This document shows, piece by piece, positions 44,010 through 52,681 of a stretch of 64,000 nt of DNA. Made by a program: the position numbers and the translations under genes. Under the pieces are notes generated by a model. It had not been told where the DNA came from. It worked only from the letters and a program-made list of their open reading frames with translations, and searched no databases. The first letter of the stretch is position 1. Every line of letters starts with the position of its first letter. Origin of the DNA: CAZRIE01 sp964600075 (lineage in GTDB: Bacteria > Bacteroidota > Bacteroidia > Flavobacteriales > Flavobacteriaceae). The stretch lies in the NCBI GenBank assembly GCA_964600075.1, contig CAZRIE010000001.1, positions 1-64,000 on the forward strand. The letters run 5' to 3'.

Positions 44010-44551
44010 AATCTAGCATTTTCTAAAGTGGGCAAAATCCGGTCTTTTTCTGAAAGTATAAGATCTGTCTCAGGCAATATCCAATCTATAGCCAAGGTTC
44101 TATCATTAAAGATGATGCCTCCCTCCGACCGGCCATTGTAGTAATTATCGCATTTATAAAAAAACTCGGCAGTATCGGTCAGCACAACAAATCCATGGGC
44201 AAAACCTCTTGGCATAAAAAGTTGCTTCTTATTTTCGTGACTCAATTTCAAAGCTACATGTTCGCCAAAAGTTGGGGAACCTTCTCGAAGATCTACGGCA
44301 ATATCGAGTACCGAACCCTGTAAGACTCTGACCAACTTGGCCTGGGCATACTCACCGGTTTGATAGTGGAGTGCCCTAATTACCCCTTTTCTAGAAAACG
44401 ATTGGTTATCCTGCACGAAATTGACCGAATTCCCTAAAACATTTTCGAATTTTTTCTGATTGAACGATTCGATAAAGTAGCCCCGATCATCTTCGAACAC
44501 CCTAGGTTCAAGAATAAAACAACCCTTAAGTTTGGTTTCGGTTACGGTCAT
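44006..44551 (-). CDS. rfbC: dTDP-4-dehydrorhamnose 3,5-epimerase
   Basis: A 181-residue cupin. Motifs include FIESFNQKKFENVLG, FVQDNQSFSRKGVIRALHYQ (catalytic His) and MPRGFAHGFVVLTD. Overlaps rfbA and rfbD by 4 bp on each side, showing tight translational coupling. Confidence 0.95.
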   Translation of the reverse strand: MTVTETKLKGCFILEPRVFEDDRGYFIESFNQKKFENVLGNSVNFVQDNQSFSRKGVIRALHYQTGEYAQAKLVRVLQGSVLDIAVDLREGSPTFGEHVALKLSHENKKQLFMPRGFAHGFVVLTDTAEFFYKCDNYYNGRSEGGIIFNDRTLAIDWILPETDLILSEKDRILPTLENARL

Positions 44552-45417
44552 TTGTGTTTTCTTAGAATTCCAAGAAGATTTTTACCGTAACCGCTCTTCA
44601 TCAAGGGTTCGGCCAATTTCCGAAATTGAACTTCGCCGATGTAGCCCATCTCGAACGCCGCTGCTTCTATAGCCCCTATTTTTAAACCTTGTCGTTCTTC
44701 AATAACCTCCACAAACTGTGAAGCCTGCATCAATGACTGAAACGTGCCGGTATCCAGCCACGCAGTACCTCTATCCAAGATGCTTACATTTAGTTTTTTC
44801 CGTTTCAAATAGATTTTGTTCACATCGGTTATTTCTAGCTCGCCTCGATGACTGGGCGCCATGTTTTTGGCGATTTCTACCACCTCATTATCGTAAAAAT
44901 AAATTCCCGGAACGGCGTAATTCGATTTTGGCTCAACAGGTTTTTCCTCAATACTAATCGCTTTTCCTTCTTGATTAAATTCTACAACTCCATATCGCTC
45001 CGGATCATGAACGCGATATGCATAGATAATTCCTCCATCAGGGTCGTTATTCGATTGTAATAATTTTGCTAGGCCGGAACCATAAAAAATATTGTCTCCC
45101 AGTATTAAGGCGACCTTGTCGTTTCCAATAAACCGCTCACCGATGATAAAGGCTTCGGCAAGTCCGTTGGGGGCTTCTTGGACAGCGAAGGAAAATTGAC
45201 AACCATATTTTTTACCATCACCTAACAACTCTTTAAATAGAGGAAGATCTTTTGGAGTTGAAATTATTAAAATATCGCGAATACCCGAATACATTAAAGT
45301 GGACAATGGGTAATAAATCATCGGTTTATCGTAGATGGGCATCAACTGCTTGCTCACGGATAAAGTCAACGGGTGAAGACGTGTTCCGGAGCCGCCTGCC
45401 AATATGATTCCTTTCAT
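44548..45417 (-). CDS. rfbA: Glucose-1-phosphate thymidylyltransferase
   Basis: A 289-residue nucleotidyltransferase, first step of dTDP-L-rhamnose synthesis. The signature GGSGTRLHPLTLSVSKQLMPIYDKPMI is at residues 8-34 (GGSGTRL, then KQLMPIYDKPM). Also ALILGDNIFYG and RGTAWLDTGTF. ATG start at 45417. Confidence 0.96.
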   Translation of the reverse strand: MKGIILAGGSGTRLHPLTLSVSKQLMPIYDKPMIYYPLSTLMYSGIRDILIISTPKDLPLFKELLGDGKKYGCQFSFAVQEAPNGLAEAFIIGERFIGNDKVALILGDNIFYGSGLAKLLQSNNDPDGGIIYAYRVHDPERYGVVEFNQEGKAISIEEKPVEPKSNYAVPGIYFYDNEVVEIAKNMAPSHRGELEITDVNKIYLKRKKLNVSILDRGTAWLDTGTFQSLMQASQFVEVIEERQGLKIGAIEAAAFEMGYIGEVQFRKLAEPLMKSGYGKNLLGILRKHK

Positions 45418-45528
45418 TTGTGGTCGATTATATAATGAACTTGTTTGAGCTTATCTTTAATCTGCAAATATCCCATTTTCGGTTCCAAACAACAAGTTTA
45501 GACGAGTCCAATTCCTACAATTCAATCT

Positions 45529-46578
45529 TCAACCCGCGCGGTACATTTTATTATAATATTCTTGGTATTCCCCAGAGGTCACATTCTTCAGCCATTCTTC
45601 ATTCTCTAAATACCACTCTATGGTGTGTTCAAGACCCTCTTCAAAGGTTACGGAAGGTTTCCAGCCCAATTCCTTATTTATTTTATCCGCATCGATCGCA
45701 TACCTTAAATCGTGTCCTGGACGATCTTTTACATAGGTAATCAACTTTTCGGAAGAGCCAGCAGGCCTTGCCAGTTTTTTATCCATTAAACTACACAATA
45801 ACTTCACCAAATCTATATTTTGCCATTCATTAAACCCACCAATATTATAGGTTTCACTATTTTCTCCTTTATGAAAAACCAAGTCAATGGCGTGTGCGTG
45901 ATCTTCTACATACAGCCAGTCTCGTGTATATTTTCCATCACCATATAACGGTAAAGACTTGTTTTCTATGATGTTGTGAATAAAAAGGGGGATTAACTTT
46001 TCAGGAAAATGGTTCGGCCCGTAGTTGTTTGAGCAGTTGGTAATCACGTAAGGAAGACCATAGGTTTCCCCGTATGCTCGTACGAAATGATCGGAGCTCG
46101 CTTTAGATGCCGAATACGGAGAATTTGGATTATAAGATGTGGTTTCGGTAAAAAGGCCTTCCGCTCCTAAGGAGCCATAGACTTCATCGGTGCTGATATG
46201 ATAAAACCGTTTATCGCTTGAAGGTGTTTGCCAAAGGTCACGGGCGGCATTAAGCAAATTCACCGTGCCAATAATGTTGGTATGCACAAACGCTAATGGA
46301 TCGGAAATCGATCGATCTACGTGTGATTCCGCGGCCAAGTGTAAAACGGCATCGAAGTTATGCTCTTCAAATATTGTCTGAATAAATTTTGCGTCTACTA
46401 TATCGCCCTTGAGAAAACGGTAGTTCGGTTCATTTTCAATATCTCTAAGGTTTTCTAAATTTCCTGCGTAGGTCAGCGCATCCAGATTAAATATGGTATA
46501 ATCCGGATATTTACGTACAAATTTTCGAACTACATGAGAACCAATAAACCCTGCACCCCCTGTTATTAAAATTTTCAT
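45529..46578 (-). CDS. rfbB: dTDP-glucose 4,6-dehydratase
   Basis: A 349-residue SDR enzyme, second step of dTDP-L-rhamnose synthesis. GGAGFIGSHVVRKF binds NAD; HISTDEVYGSLG and Y-x-x-x-K in PYSASKASSDHFV hold the catalytic residues. ATG start at 46578, 111 bp before rfbA. Confidence 0.96.
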   Translation of the reverse strand: MKILITGGAGFIGSHVVRKFVRKYPDYTIFNLDALTYAGNLENLRDIENEPNYRFLKGDIVDAKFIQTIFEEHNFDAVLHLAAESHVDRSISDPLAFVHTNIIGTVNLLNAARDLWQTPSSDKRFYHISTDEVYGSLGAEGLFTETTSYNPNSPYSASKASSDHFVRAYGETYGLPYVITNCSNNYGPNHFPEKLIPLFIHNIIENKSLPLYGDGKYTRDWLYVEDHAHAIDLVFHKGENSETYNIGGFNEWQNIDLVKLLCSLMDKKLARPAGSSEKLITYVKDRPGHDLRYAIDADKINKELGWKPSVTFEEGLEHTIEWYLENEEWLKNVTSGEYQEYYNKMYRAG

Positions 46579-46592
46579 AATACTAATTGATT

Positions 46593-46600
46593 CAAATTTA
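46593..46600 (-). promoter_or_regulatory. Possible -7 element (TAAATTTG) before rfbB
   Basis: TAAATTTG on the minus strand lies 14 bp before the rfbB ATG; a TTG at 24-bp spacing is just outside the usual 17-23 bp range. Could start the rfbBACD-asnB-tagD-wecB transcript. Confidence 0.3.
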
Positions 46601-46690
46601 TGCTTCGATTAGTTAAAGCTAGGCCAATCAAATAGGAAGTATCGAATTTAGACTTCGAGACTGTTTCGAAATATGTGACAATATAAGTTA

Positions 46691-47698
46691 TCAAAGACTT
46701 AGTGCTTTCCTATTCAAATATTTCAATAGCGCCCAAAGAAAGAATAAACCTAGAAATACCATGGGCAACAAAAAGAGGCTTTTGTTCAAAAATTGATTCT
46801 TGACCTCTTGGGTCCTTCCAAAGTTTATAATATTTACCGCATCTTTTTGCTGAACCAACTCTATTTGTTTATCACCTATTTGTTTGATAAGGCCATTTTT
46901 TAGGCTCAGTAAGCTTGTTATGTCCAGACCCTGCTCCGTATCAAAAACTATAGTACTTTCTGGTCTTGCACCAGCATCGGATTTCAAAAGTTGCTGTGTA
47001 TAGTTCTCTACCAAATTATCTATTTGTTCGATGAGTTCTTTGTTTTTCCTAATTCTATCCCCAGCATTATTTTTGTATACCGTTCGCATTTCCACGAAAT
47101 AAGGATTGGCATTGATATAATCTAGAAATTTACCGACCACCTGTTGCCCATTGTACGGATTTTTATGTAGAAACGTTATTCTGTGGGTCAAAACCGTTTT
47201 ATCCAAAATTTCCAATCTGATTACTTCGGAAACGAACTCCTGGTCCTTAAAATTTTGTAAAATTTCCAAATACGTATTGTCGTCCTCTGTTTTTTCTTGA
47301 TCTTCATCGGCTTTTTCTATAGGCTCGATACTTACCTCAAAACCTCTCAAGTCACCAATATCAATTCCGATTTTACTTAAAAATTGAGTGTCTTTTGCAA
47401 CAATATTCGCCTGTATTTCTTCAATTACATTATAGAGATAATCTTTGCTCTCGAAATTAGGCTTTACAATTACCTCGGTCTTTAATTTTTTATCGACACT
47501 GATATTTAGCAAAAACCCGATGACCAGACCGATTAAGACCAAGCTAATAAGCAAAAAAGCATTTCTCTTGAGATATAAGAATATATGCAAAAAAGCCCTG
47601 AAAAAACGGTCGAAACCTTTTCGTATCATTTTAAACAGCTTACCGAGATCAATTTCATCGGAAGATTGCGGAGTATTCGGTGATATCTGATCTGCCAT
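46691..47698 (-). CDS. Wzz/chain-length-determinant-like membrane protein
   Basis: A 335-residue protein with a cytoplasmic N-terminus, a membrane helix (about 49-68), a large periplasmic coiled-coil region (about 75-300) and a C-terminal helix (about 308-328). This two-helix polysaccharide co-polymerase layout sets glycan chain length. No kinase domain is fused, so it is Wzz-like rather than Wzc-like. Sequence similarity to Wzz is weak by eye; topology and context carry the call. ATG start at 47698. Confidence 0.75.
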   Translation of the reverse strand: MADQISPNTPQSSDEIDLGKLFKMIRKGFDRFFRAFLHIFLYLKRNAFLLISLVLIGLVIGFLLNISVDKKLKTEVIVKPNFESKDYLYNVIEEIQANIVAKDTQFLSKIGIDIGDLRGFEVSIEPIEKADEDQEKTEDDNTYLEILQNFKDQEFVSEVIRLEILDKTVLTHRITFLHKNPYNGQQVVGKFLDYINANPYFVEMRTVYKNNAGDRIRKNKELIEQIDNLVENYTQQLLKSDAGARPESTIVFDTEQGLDITSLLSLKNGLIKQIGDKQIELVQQKDAVNIINFGRTQEVKNQFLNKSLFLLPMVFLGLFFLWALLKYLNRKALSL

Positions 47699-47701
47699 AA
47701 A

Positions 47702-49387
47702 TTAAGAATTGAATATTTGCGTTAATATCTTATCCGTTATTAAATAGGTCGGTTTCACACCTGTCGTTCCCAAACCTCCGGAGGCCAAGGTACTTCCAGT
47801 AACCAGAGGATTGTCGGAAGCGTAGTAGGCATATCTCACTTTCACATCTTCGCGTATGCTCTTGCGAATCTTAGATGCCGATTGTACCGCCTTTTGGTAG
47901 TGAACGCCCTCCATTTCCAGTCCCACAACGTTCCAAGTAGACTGCTTAAAAAACTTTAGTATGTCTTTGTTTTGCAGCGATGTTCCCAAAACGGTAATCA
48001 TGGCGCCTTCAAAAACCTTGAGCCCATAGCCCTTGAAATCTTCGGCACAGAGTTCGTTCTCAAACGGATAATTATCTGCCGTACCTTCAAAAATATGGGC
48101 GGAAGGAATCATAAGATCCCCTTTACCCCCTTCTAAAATACCGGCTTTCCCCATAATTGAAATAGAAGCGACATCCAAAAATACCGTTTCCTTTTTGCTT
48201 TCCTTATACGGTTTCAAAAACTCATCGATGGTTTCATAGGCCTGCTCGCCAAAGGCATAATCCATAACAAATATAAGCGGTTTTTCTTCATCGGATAGCC
48301 CTTTTGGCAGTTCATAGCAACATGCATCGTTGGTCATTTTAGCCGTATCGAATAATTGAACGTCAATATTAGTACCCGAAAAATCATCAATGGAAATCAT
48401 TCCGTTCTTTTTCGCTATGGTTATGACTTTGTTTCGCAGTTCTGCGTTCAACGATGAACTCAATGCCTCATAAATTTCAAGTGATTTTTTATCAGGAAAT
48501 TCTTTTGACAAGGCTTTTCTTGCGAATAACGAGTTCATTACACTGTGCATGTTCGCGCTGATAATATGTATCGGTCGCTGCAAAAGTCTGTTTTTTCGTA
48601 AGGTCTCCTTTATGGTATTCGCCCAGCGTTCACCATGAATGTGGTGCCCCAAGCGTTCGCGCAACAGGGAACTAAAGGTAATGACCCTTTTTTCGCCGGT
48701 AGCCTCCTCTTCTATCGCCAATTTGCCCAACCAGTAAATGATGTCTAAAAAACGGTCGGGTGCCTCTTTGGTCGCCAACTGTTCATGTACCGCCATAATC
48801 TCAACAAAAGGGCGGCCCAAGATATTAGCGGTATGAATTAGGGCTACTTCCCGTTCTACCTGCGTAAGTTCTTCCTTTTTTACGGCTTGTTCAAGTTTGA
48901 CCCAATCACGGATCGTTTTATCGCTGTCTTCTATCAACACCCGTTTACAGATTTTTTCCGATTCAATAAATAGGAATGTCAAATGCGTCAGTATATCGTA
49001 TATGTCAGAACGGCCTCGAGTAATCTCAATATTCATCTGCTCATCGTCGATCCGATAGCAATTACGCCTTCGCTTTGGCGGAACGATGGGGTCAAAATGA
49101 GATCGACCATAGCCTTCATCTGAAGTCAGGTTAATAAAACGACATTGCTCGATACCCTTGGGAAGACGTTCCAACACGTAGATTAGCCCGTTAAGTTCTG
49201 CTTTTTCTTCTGCGACCGAACCATAGATTTCTGGGCGTAACTGCAGTAATGCATTTTTAAGCGATTCGCCCGAAACACCGGTAGGCTTGTAGAACCCACG
49301 ATTGAACAAGTGCCTCATGGTGATGTATAAACGCTCTATAGCGTTCGTCGATTCTTGAGCGCGGGTCGTGGTTGTTGTCTTGCCCAT
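47702..49387 (-). CDS. DUF6909 family protein
   Basis: A 561-residue cytoplasmic protein that resembles DUF6909, unknown in function. The C-terminal third (about 370-555) has features of the nucleoside phosphorylase/MTA nucleosidase fold: KVFEGAMITVLGTSLQN and VGLEMEGVHYQKA, where the MEG motif parallels the MExxA nucleoside-binding motif. It ends 3 bp before the Wzz-like start, so the two may be cotranscribed. A nucleotide-sugar or nucleoside-related activity is a guess. Confidence 0.72.
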   Translation of the reverse strand: MGKTTTTTRAQESTNAIERLYITMRHLFNRGFYKPTGVSGESLKNALLQLRPEIYGSVAEEKAELNGLIYVLERLPKGIEQCRFINLTSDEGYGRSHFDPIVPPKRRRNCYRIDDEQMNIEITRGRSDIYDILTHLTFLFIESEKICKRVLIEDSDKTIRDWVKLEQAVKKEELTQVEREVALIHTANILGRPFVEIMAVHEQLATKEAPDRFLDIIYWLGKLAIEEEATGEKRVITFSSLLRERLGHHIHGERWANTIKETLRKNRLLQRPIHIISANMHSVMNSLFARKALSKEFPDKKSLEIYEALSSSLNAELRNKVITIAKKNGMISIDDFSGTNIDVQLFDTAKMTNDACCYELPKGLSDEEKPLIFVMDYAFGEQAYETIDEFLKPYKESKKETVFLDVASISIMGKAGILEGGKGDLMIPSAHIFEGTADNYPFENELCAEDFKGYGLKVFEGAMITVLGTSLQNKDILKFFKQSTWNVVGLEMEGVHYQKAVQSASKIRKSIREDVKVRYAYYASDNPLVTGSTLASGGLGTTGVKPTYLITDKILTQIFNS

Positions 49388-49401
49388 AAGCGGATTTCGA
49401 G

Positions 49402-49409
49402 CAAAATTA
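49402..49409 (-). promoter_or_regulatory. Possible -7 element (TAATTTTG) before the DUF6909 gene
   Basis: TAATTTTG on the minus strand lies 14 bp before the DUF6909 ATG; no -33 TTG at standard spacing, so support is weak. Confidence 0.22.
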
Positions 49410-49529
49410 CAATATTTTTCTGGTTGTGATGAGAGGTTCTTTGGGGTCGTTGAAAAAGTATATTACGCAGAGCTACAAAGGGAAAAAGAATATCAGAGAC
49501 AAAAAACATAAATTAGTGCCAATCAAAAC

Positions 49530-51026
49530 TTAAGCCATGAACCCGAAAAGCCCATCAGCAAAGCTGCGGTCGTTCGAAAGCCGTTGCACCTTATTCTGTC
49601 CGCCCAATTTTCCTATGGATTTCATATAATCGTTGAATCCGCCATCTTTTATTGAAGTTATTTTTAATGTTTGAAGGATTTTACCGTCGATAAGGTCAAA
49701 ATAATAGCTGTTTTGCTTTTGAAGGGAAGTATCCAGAATTTCAATAAACTTCAATAGGTCAGATGGTTCTTTTTCAAATTCGATCAACCATTCATGATAA
49801 GGAAGTTGATCGCCTTGGGGCGTAATCTGAGGGGCTACCGTAAATTCGTTGATACTCGCATCCGTTGCTTCAATGGCCTGTTGCATTGCTTCTTCGACTT
49901 CCTTGGCGATAACATGCTCTCCAAAGGCCGAAATAAAATGCTTAATCCGTCCGGAAACTATTATTTTATAAGGCCTTAAAGAAATAAACTGAACGGTATC
50001 TCCTAAATTATAGGCCCAAAGGCCGGCATCCGTGGAAATAATCATTACGTAGTTTACGCCAACCTCGACGTCTTTAATTGTGATTCGTTTTGGTTTCTCC
50101 TCAGAAAATTCATCGGCCTTTACAAACTCGTAGAAAATTCCGGAATTCAGCAGCAGCAACATTCCTTTTTCTTTTTGGGAATCCTGATAAGCAAAAAACC
50201 CTTCACTCGCCGGAAACAGTTCTATGCTATCGACCTTTCTACCGATCAAACCTTCAAATTTAGCGCGGTATGGTTCGTAATTGACCCCACCATAAATAAA
50301 CAATTGAAAATTCTCGAACAGTTCGCCTACTTTTTTTCCTGATTTTGACTGTAAGCGCTCAAAGTACATCTGCACCCAAGACGGTATGCCCGCGATAACG
50401 CTCATGTCTTCATTTACGGTCTCTTCGACAATAATATTCACCTTGGTTTCCCAATCTTCGATGCAATTCGTTTCCCAAGTGGGCAAACGGTTTTTTTGAA
50501 GGTAGTTGGGAACGAAGTGTGCCGCTATACCCGAAAGCCTTCCTAACTGAATCCCGTTCTTTTGATGTAATTCAGGACTCCCCTGAAGGAAAATCATTTT
50601 ACCATCTACGAAATCGGAATTTCCCGTTTCATGGATATAGTTGAGAATTGCATTTCGCGAGGCTTCCACTTGGTGCTTGATAGCGGTTTTGGTAATGGGA
50701 ATATATTTTGCACCGGAAGTAGTACCGGATGTTTTCGCAAAATAGATAGGCTTACCTGGCCATAGAATATTTTCCCTACCTGCGACAACTTGTTCCACAT
50801 AAGGTTTTAGTTCTTCATAATCACGAATCGGTATCCGCTCGACAAAGTCTGAATGAGATATAATAGCCTCAAAATCATGATCGGTTCCAAATTTTGTGCC
50901 GGCGGCTTTCGAAATAAGTTGGTTAAACACCTGATCTTGTGTTTTAATAGGGTGGTCACGCCATTTAGCCGTTTTCAAGGCAATGTTCTTAGCAAATATT
51001 TTAGCGGCAAACGACTTTAGTGACAC
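49530..51026 (-). CDS. GH3 auxin-responsive promoter-like acyl-acid amido synthetase
   Basis: A 498-residue member of the GH3 family of adenylate-forming enzymes. ATP-binding motifs are FAKTSGTTSGAKYIPIT, ELFPASEGFFAYQ and AYNLGDTVQF; a C-terminal domain follows from about 390. Bacterial GH3-like proteins are of unknown substrate and are common in Flavobacteriaceae. GTG start at 51026 (VSLKSFAAKIFAKN). It lies 37 bp after the M23 gene in the same direction. Confidence 0.87.
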   Translation of the reverse strand: MSLKSFAAKIFAKNIALKTAKWRDHPIKTQDQVFNQLISKAAGTKFGTDHDFEAIISHSDFVERIPIRDYEELKPYVEQVVAGRENILWPGKPIYFAKTSGTTSGAKYIPITKTAIKHQVEASRNAILNYIHETGNSDFVDGKMIFLQGSPELHQKNGIQLGRLSGIAAHFVPNYLQKNRLPTWETNCIEDWETKVNIIVEETVNEDMSVIAGIPSWVQMYFERLQSKSGKKVGELFENFQLFIYGGVNYEPYRAKFEGLIGRKVDSIELFPASEGFFAYQDSQKEKGMLLLLNSGIFYEFVKADEFSEEKPKRITIKDVEVGVNYVMIISTDAGLWAYNLGDTVQFISLRPYKIIVSGRIKHFISAFGEHVIAKEVEEAMQQAIEATDASINEFTVAPQITPQGDQLPYHEWLIEFEKEPSDLLKFIEILDTSLQKQNSYYFDLIDGKILQTLKITSIKDGGFNDYMKSIGKLGGQNKVQRLSNDRSFADGLFGFMA

Positions 51027-51063
51027 AGAAGTTAGTTTCAGGTTTATGTTTCGGGTTCAAGGT

Positions 51064-51930
51064 CTAAAAATCGATGTAATCTAACGGGTTTACCGTATTA
51101 CCATTGCTCCAAAGTTCAAAATGAAGGTGGGGACCAGTAGTCAATTCGCCTGTGTTACCAACGGAAGCTATAACTTCTCCTGCACGAACAATGTCGCCTT
51201 GCCCCTTGTTCAACGAACCGTTATGCTTGTAGACACTCAATAAGCCATCTTTATGTTCGAGAATGATAACATAACCGGTTTCGGCCGTCCATTCCGAAAA
51301 AATGACCGTACCGTTGGCAACTGCCTTAATAGGCGTGTCCGTCGGCGCGGTGACATCTACCGCATAATGGCGTAGTGCTGCGTCGTAGGTTTGCGAAATG
51401 GCACCACTCAATGGTGGAAAAAGAACTATGGCCGTGCCAGCGGTATTCCTTTCGAATAGGTTGTATTTATCTTCCAAGGCAACTTCGGCCCTCAGCATAG
51501 AATCCTCTTTTATCGGTGTTAAGTCTATAGTGTTCGGGTCGATTTTAAACTGTTCACGTAGAGAGTCCCGATTCATTTCCGTGTTTTCGATATCGCCTTT
51601 TAGTACCATACGAATGTTTTCCAAATACCTATTGGTATTATTTAGATTGGCTACCAAAGAATCGGTCGTATAAGTCAAATCAGTAGCCTGTTTTTTTAAT
51701 TTTGTAGAAGAATATCCGGGTATGTACTCCCGTAAGGGCGTAAAGGCGATTAACAAGGTCGTAAGGCCGATAAGACCAATAATACAGAGCGAACCGGTAA
51801 CGAAGACATTAAGACGGCTCAACTTAAAAGAAATCTTTTCTTCAAAAGTACTTTCATTAAGAATTACCAAGCGATACTTGTGAAGTAGCTTTCTTTTAAT
51901 TTCTTTTCTTTTCTTGACTTTTTTGGCCAT
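51064..51930 (-). CDS. M23 family metallopeptidase
   Basis: A 288-residue membrane-anchored cell-wall endopeptidase. A Lys/Arg-rich cytoplasmic tail (MAKKVKKRKEIKRKLLHKY) precedes a membrane helix (about 42-65), a coiled-coil linker and the LytM/M23 domain (about 180-288). Zn ligands are in HYAVDVTAP (H-x3-D) and GPHLHFEL (HxH), so it looks active. The ATG at 51930 is preferred to a TTG three codons upstream. Divergent from tatA. Confidence 0.9.
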   Translation of the reverse strand: MAKKVKKRKEIKRKLLHKYRLVILNESTFEEKISFKLSRLNVFVTGSLCIIGLIGLTTLLIAFTPLREYIPGYSSTKLKKQATDLTYTTDSLVANLNNTNRYLENIRMVLKGDIENTEMNRDSLREQFKIDPNTIDLTPIKEDSMLRAEVALEDKYNLFERNTAGTAIVLFPPLSGAISQTYDAALRHYAVDVTAPTDTPIKAVANGTVIFSEWTAETGYVIILEHKDGLLSVYKHNGSLNKGQGDIVRAGEVIASVGNTGELTTGPHLHFELWSNGNTVNPLDYIDF

Positions 51931-52068
51931 AATACACAAATATAAGGATGGAATTGAATTCTGTACCCGTTCTCTATAAATTTAATAGTTTACAGCAATA
52001 TGCAGTTAAGTTCTTTGTCCGCAATTTTACTTTGACCCTAAACAATTAAATTCTGTGGGAACGTTAAG

Positions 52069-52098
52069 TTGTGCGTAACTACTTTTTTAGTACATTTG
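52069..52098 (+). promoter_or_regulatory. Bacteroidota-type promoter of tatA (TTG-N19-TACATTTG)
   Basis: TTG (52069-52071) and TACATTTG (52091-52098) match the flavobacterial -33/-7 consensus TTG and TAnnTTTG with a 19-bp spacer. Transcription would start about 15 bp before the tatA ATG. This is the best promoter match I found in the window. Confidence 0.55.
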
Positions 52099-52120
52099 TT
52101 ATCCATTAAATTACAATTTT

Positions 52121-52306
52121 ATGATAGCTTCACAGATATTTTTGGCAATCGGGCCTTGGCAAATAGCCGTTGTCGTTGTACTTGTTCTTCTGTTGTTTGG
52201 AGGAAAAAAGATTCCGGAACTTATGCGCGGCCTAGGAAGCGGCATCAAAGAGTTTAAGGATGCATCTAAAGAAGAAGATGACCAATTGGAAGAAAAGAAA
52301 GATTAG
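52121..52306 (+). CDS. tatA: Twin-arginine translocase subunit TatA/TatE
   Basis: A 61-residue Tat component: one N-terminal membrane helix (QIAVVVVLVLLLFGGKKIP), the FGGKKIPEL hinge, an amphipathic helix (MRGLGSGIKEFKDA) and an acidic tail. TatA oligomers form the protein-conducting element for folded proteins. It is followed by a terminator and has its own promoter match, so it is monocistronic. Confidence 0.95.
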   Translation: MIASQIFLAIGPWQIAVVVVLVLLLFGGKKIPELMRGLGSGIKEFKDASKEEDDQLEEKKD

Positions 52307-52681
52307 GTTTTTCCTGTTTACGATATTTAAAAACCCTTGGCATACGTCAGGGGTTTTTCTTTGCCCTTAAAACAAATACACCAAAAGGTATATTTGTTTT
52401 AATTAGGCCCTGTTTTTAGTAGTTACTACCATCAAAGAAGATGCTCTCCATTTTTCTGTTCGTTACGCACTAAACCGCATTTATGGTCAATTACGCCCTG
52501 TATAAAAGAGATTTCACAACAAAAAAGCGGCCATAAGCAACCTTAGTTCGAATTTTACGTTATCAAAAGAATAATATTGAAGGTAAAATCATGAAATTCA
52601 AACTAAATTAAGGACCTGCCATTTTATTCAAACAAACAAATTAGCCAATAAAAAATACCAGATTTTCACAATAGCCCAAAC
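52307..52681. other. 375-bp spacer between tatA and the OmpA-family gene
   Basis: Apart from the tatA terminator (52329-52358) I see only AT-rich sequence with no TAnnTTTG match and no credible reading frame. Confidence 0.6.
52329..52358 (+). terminator. Rho-independent terminator after tatA
   Basis: AAAAACCCTTG (52329-52339) pairs with CAGGGGTTTTT (52348-52358) with one T:G wobble and an 8-nt loop, followed by CTTT. It begins 22 bp after the tatA stop. Confidence 0.75.
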
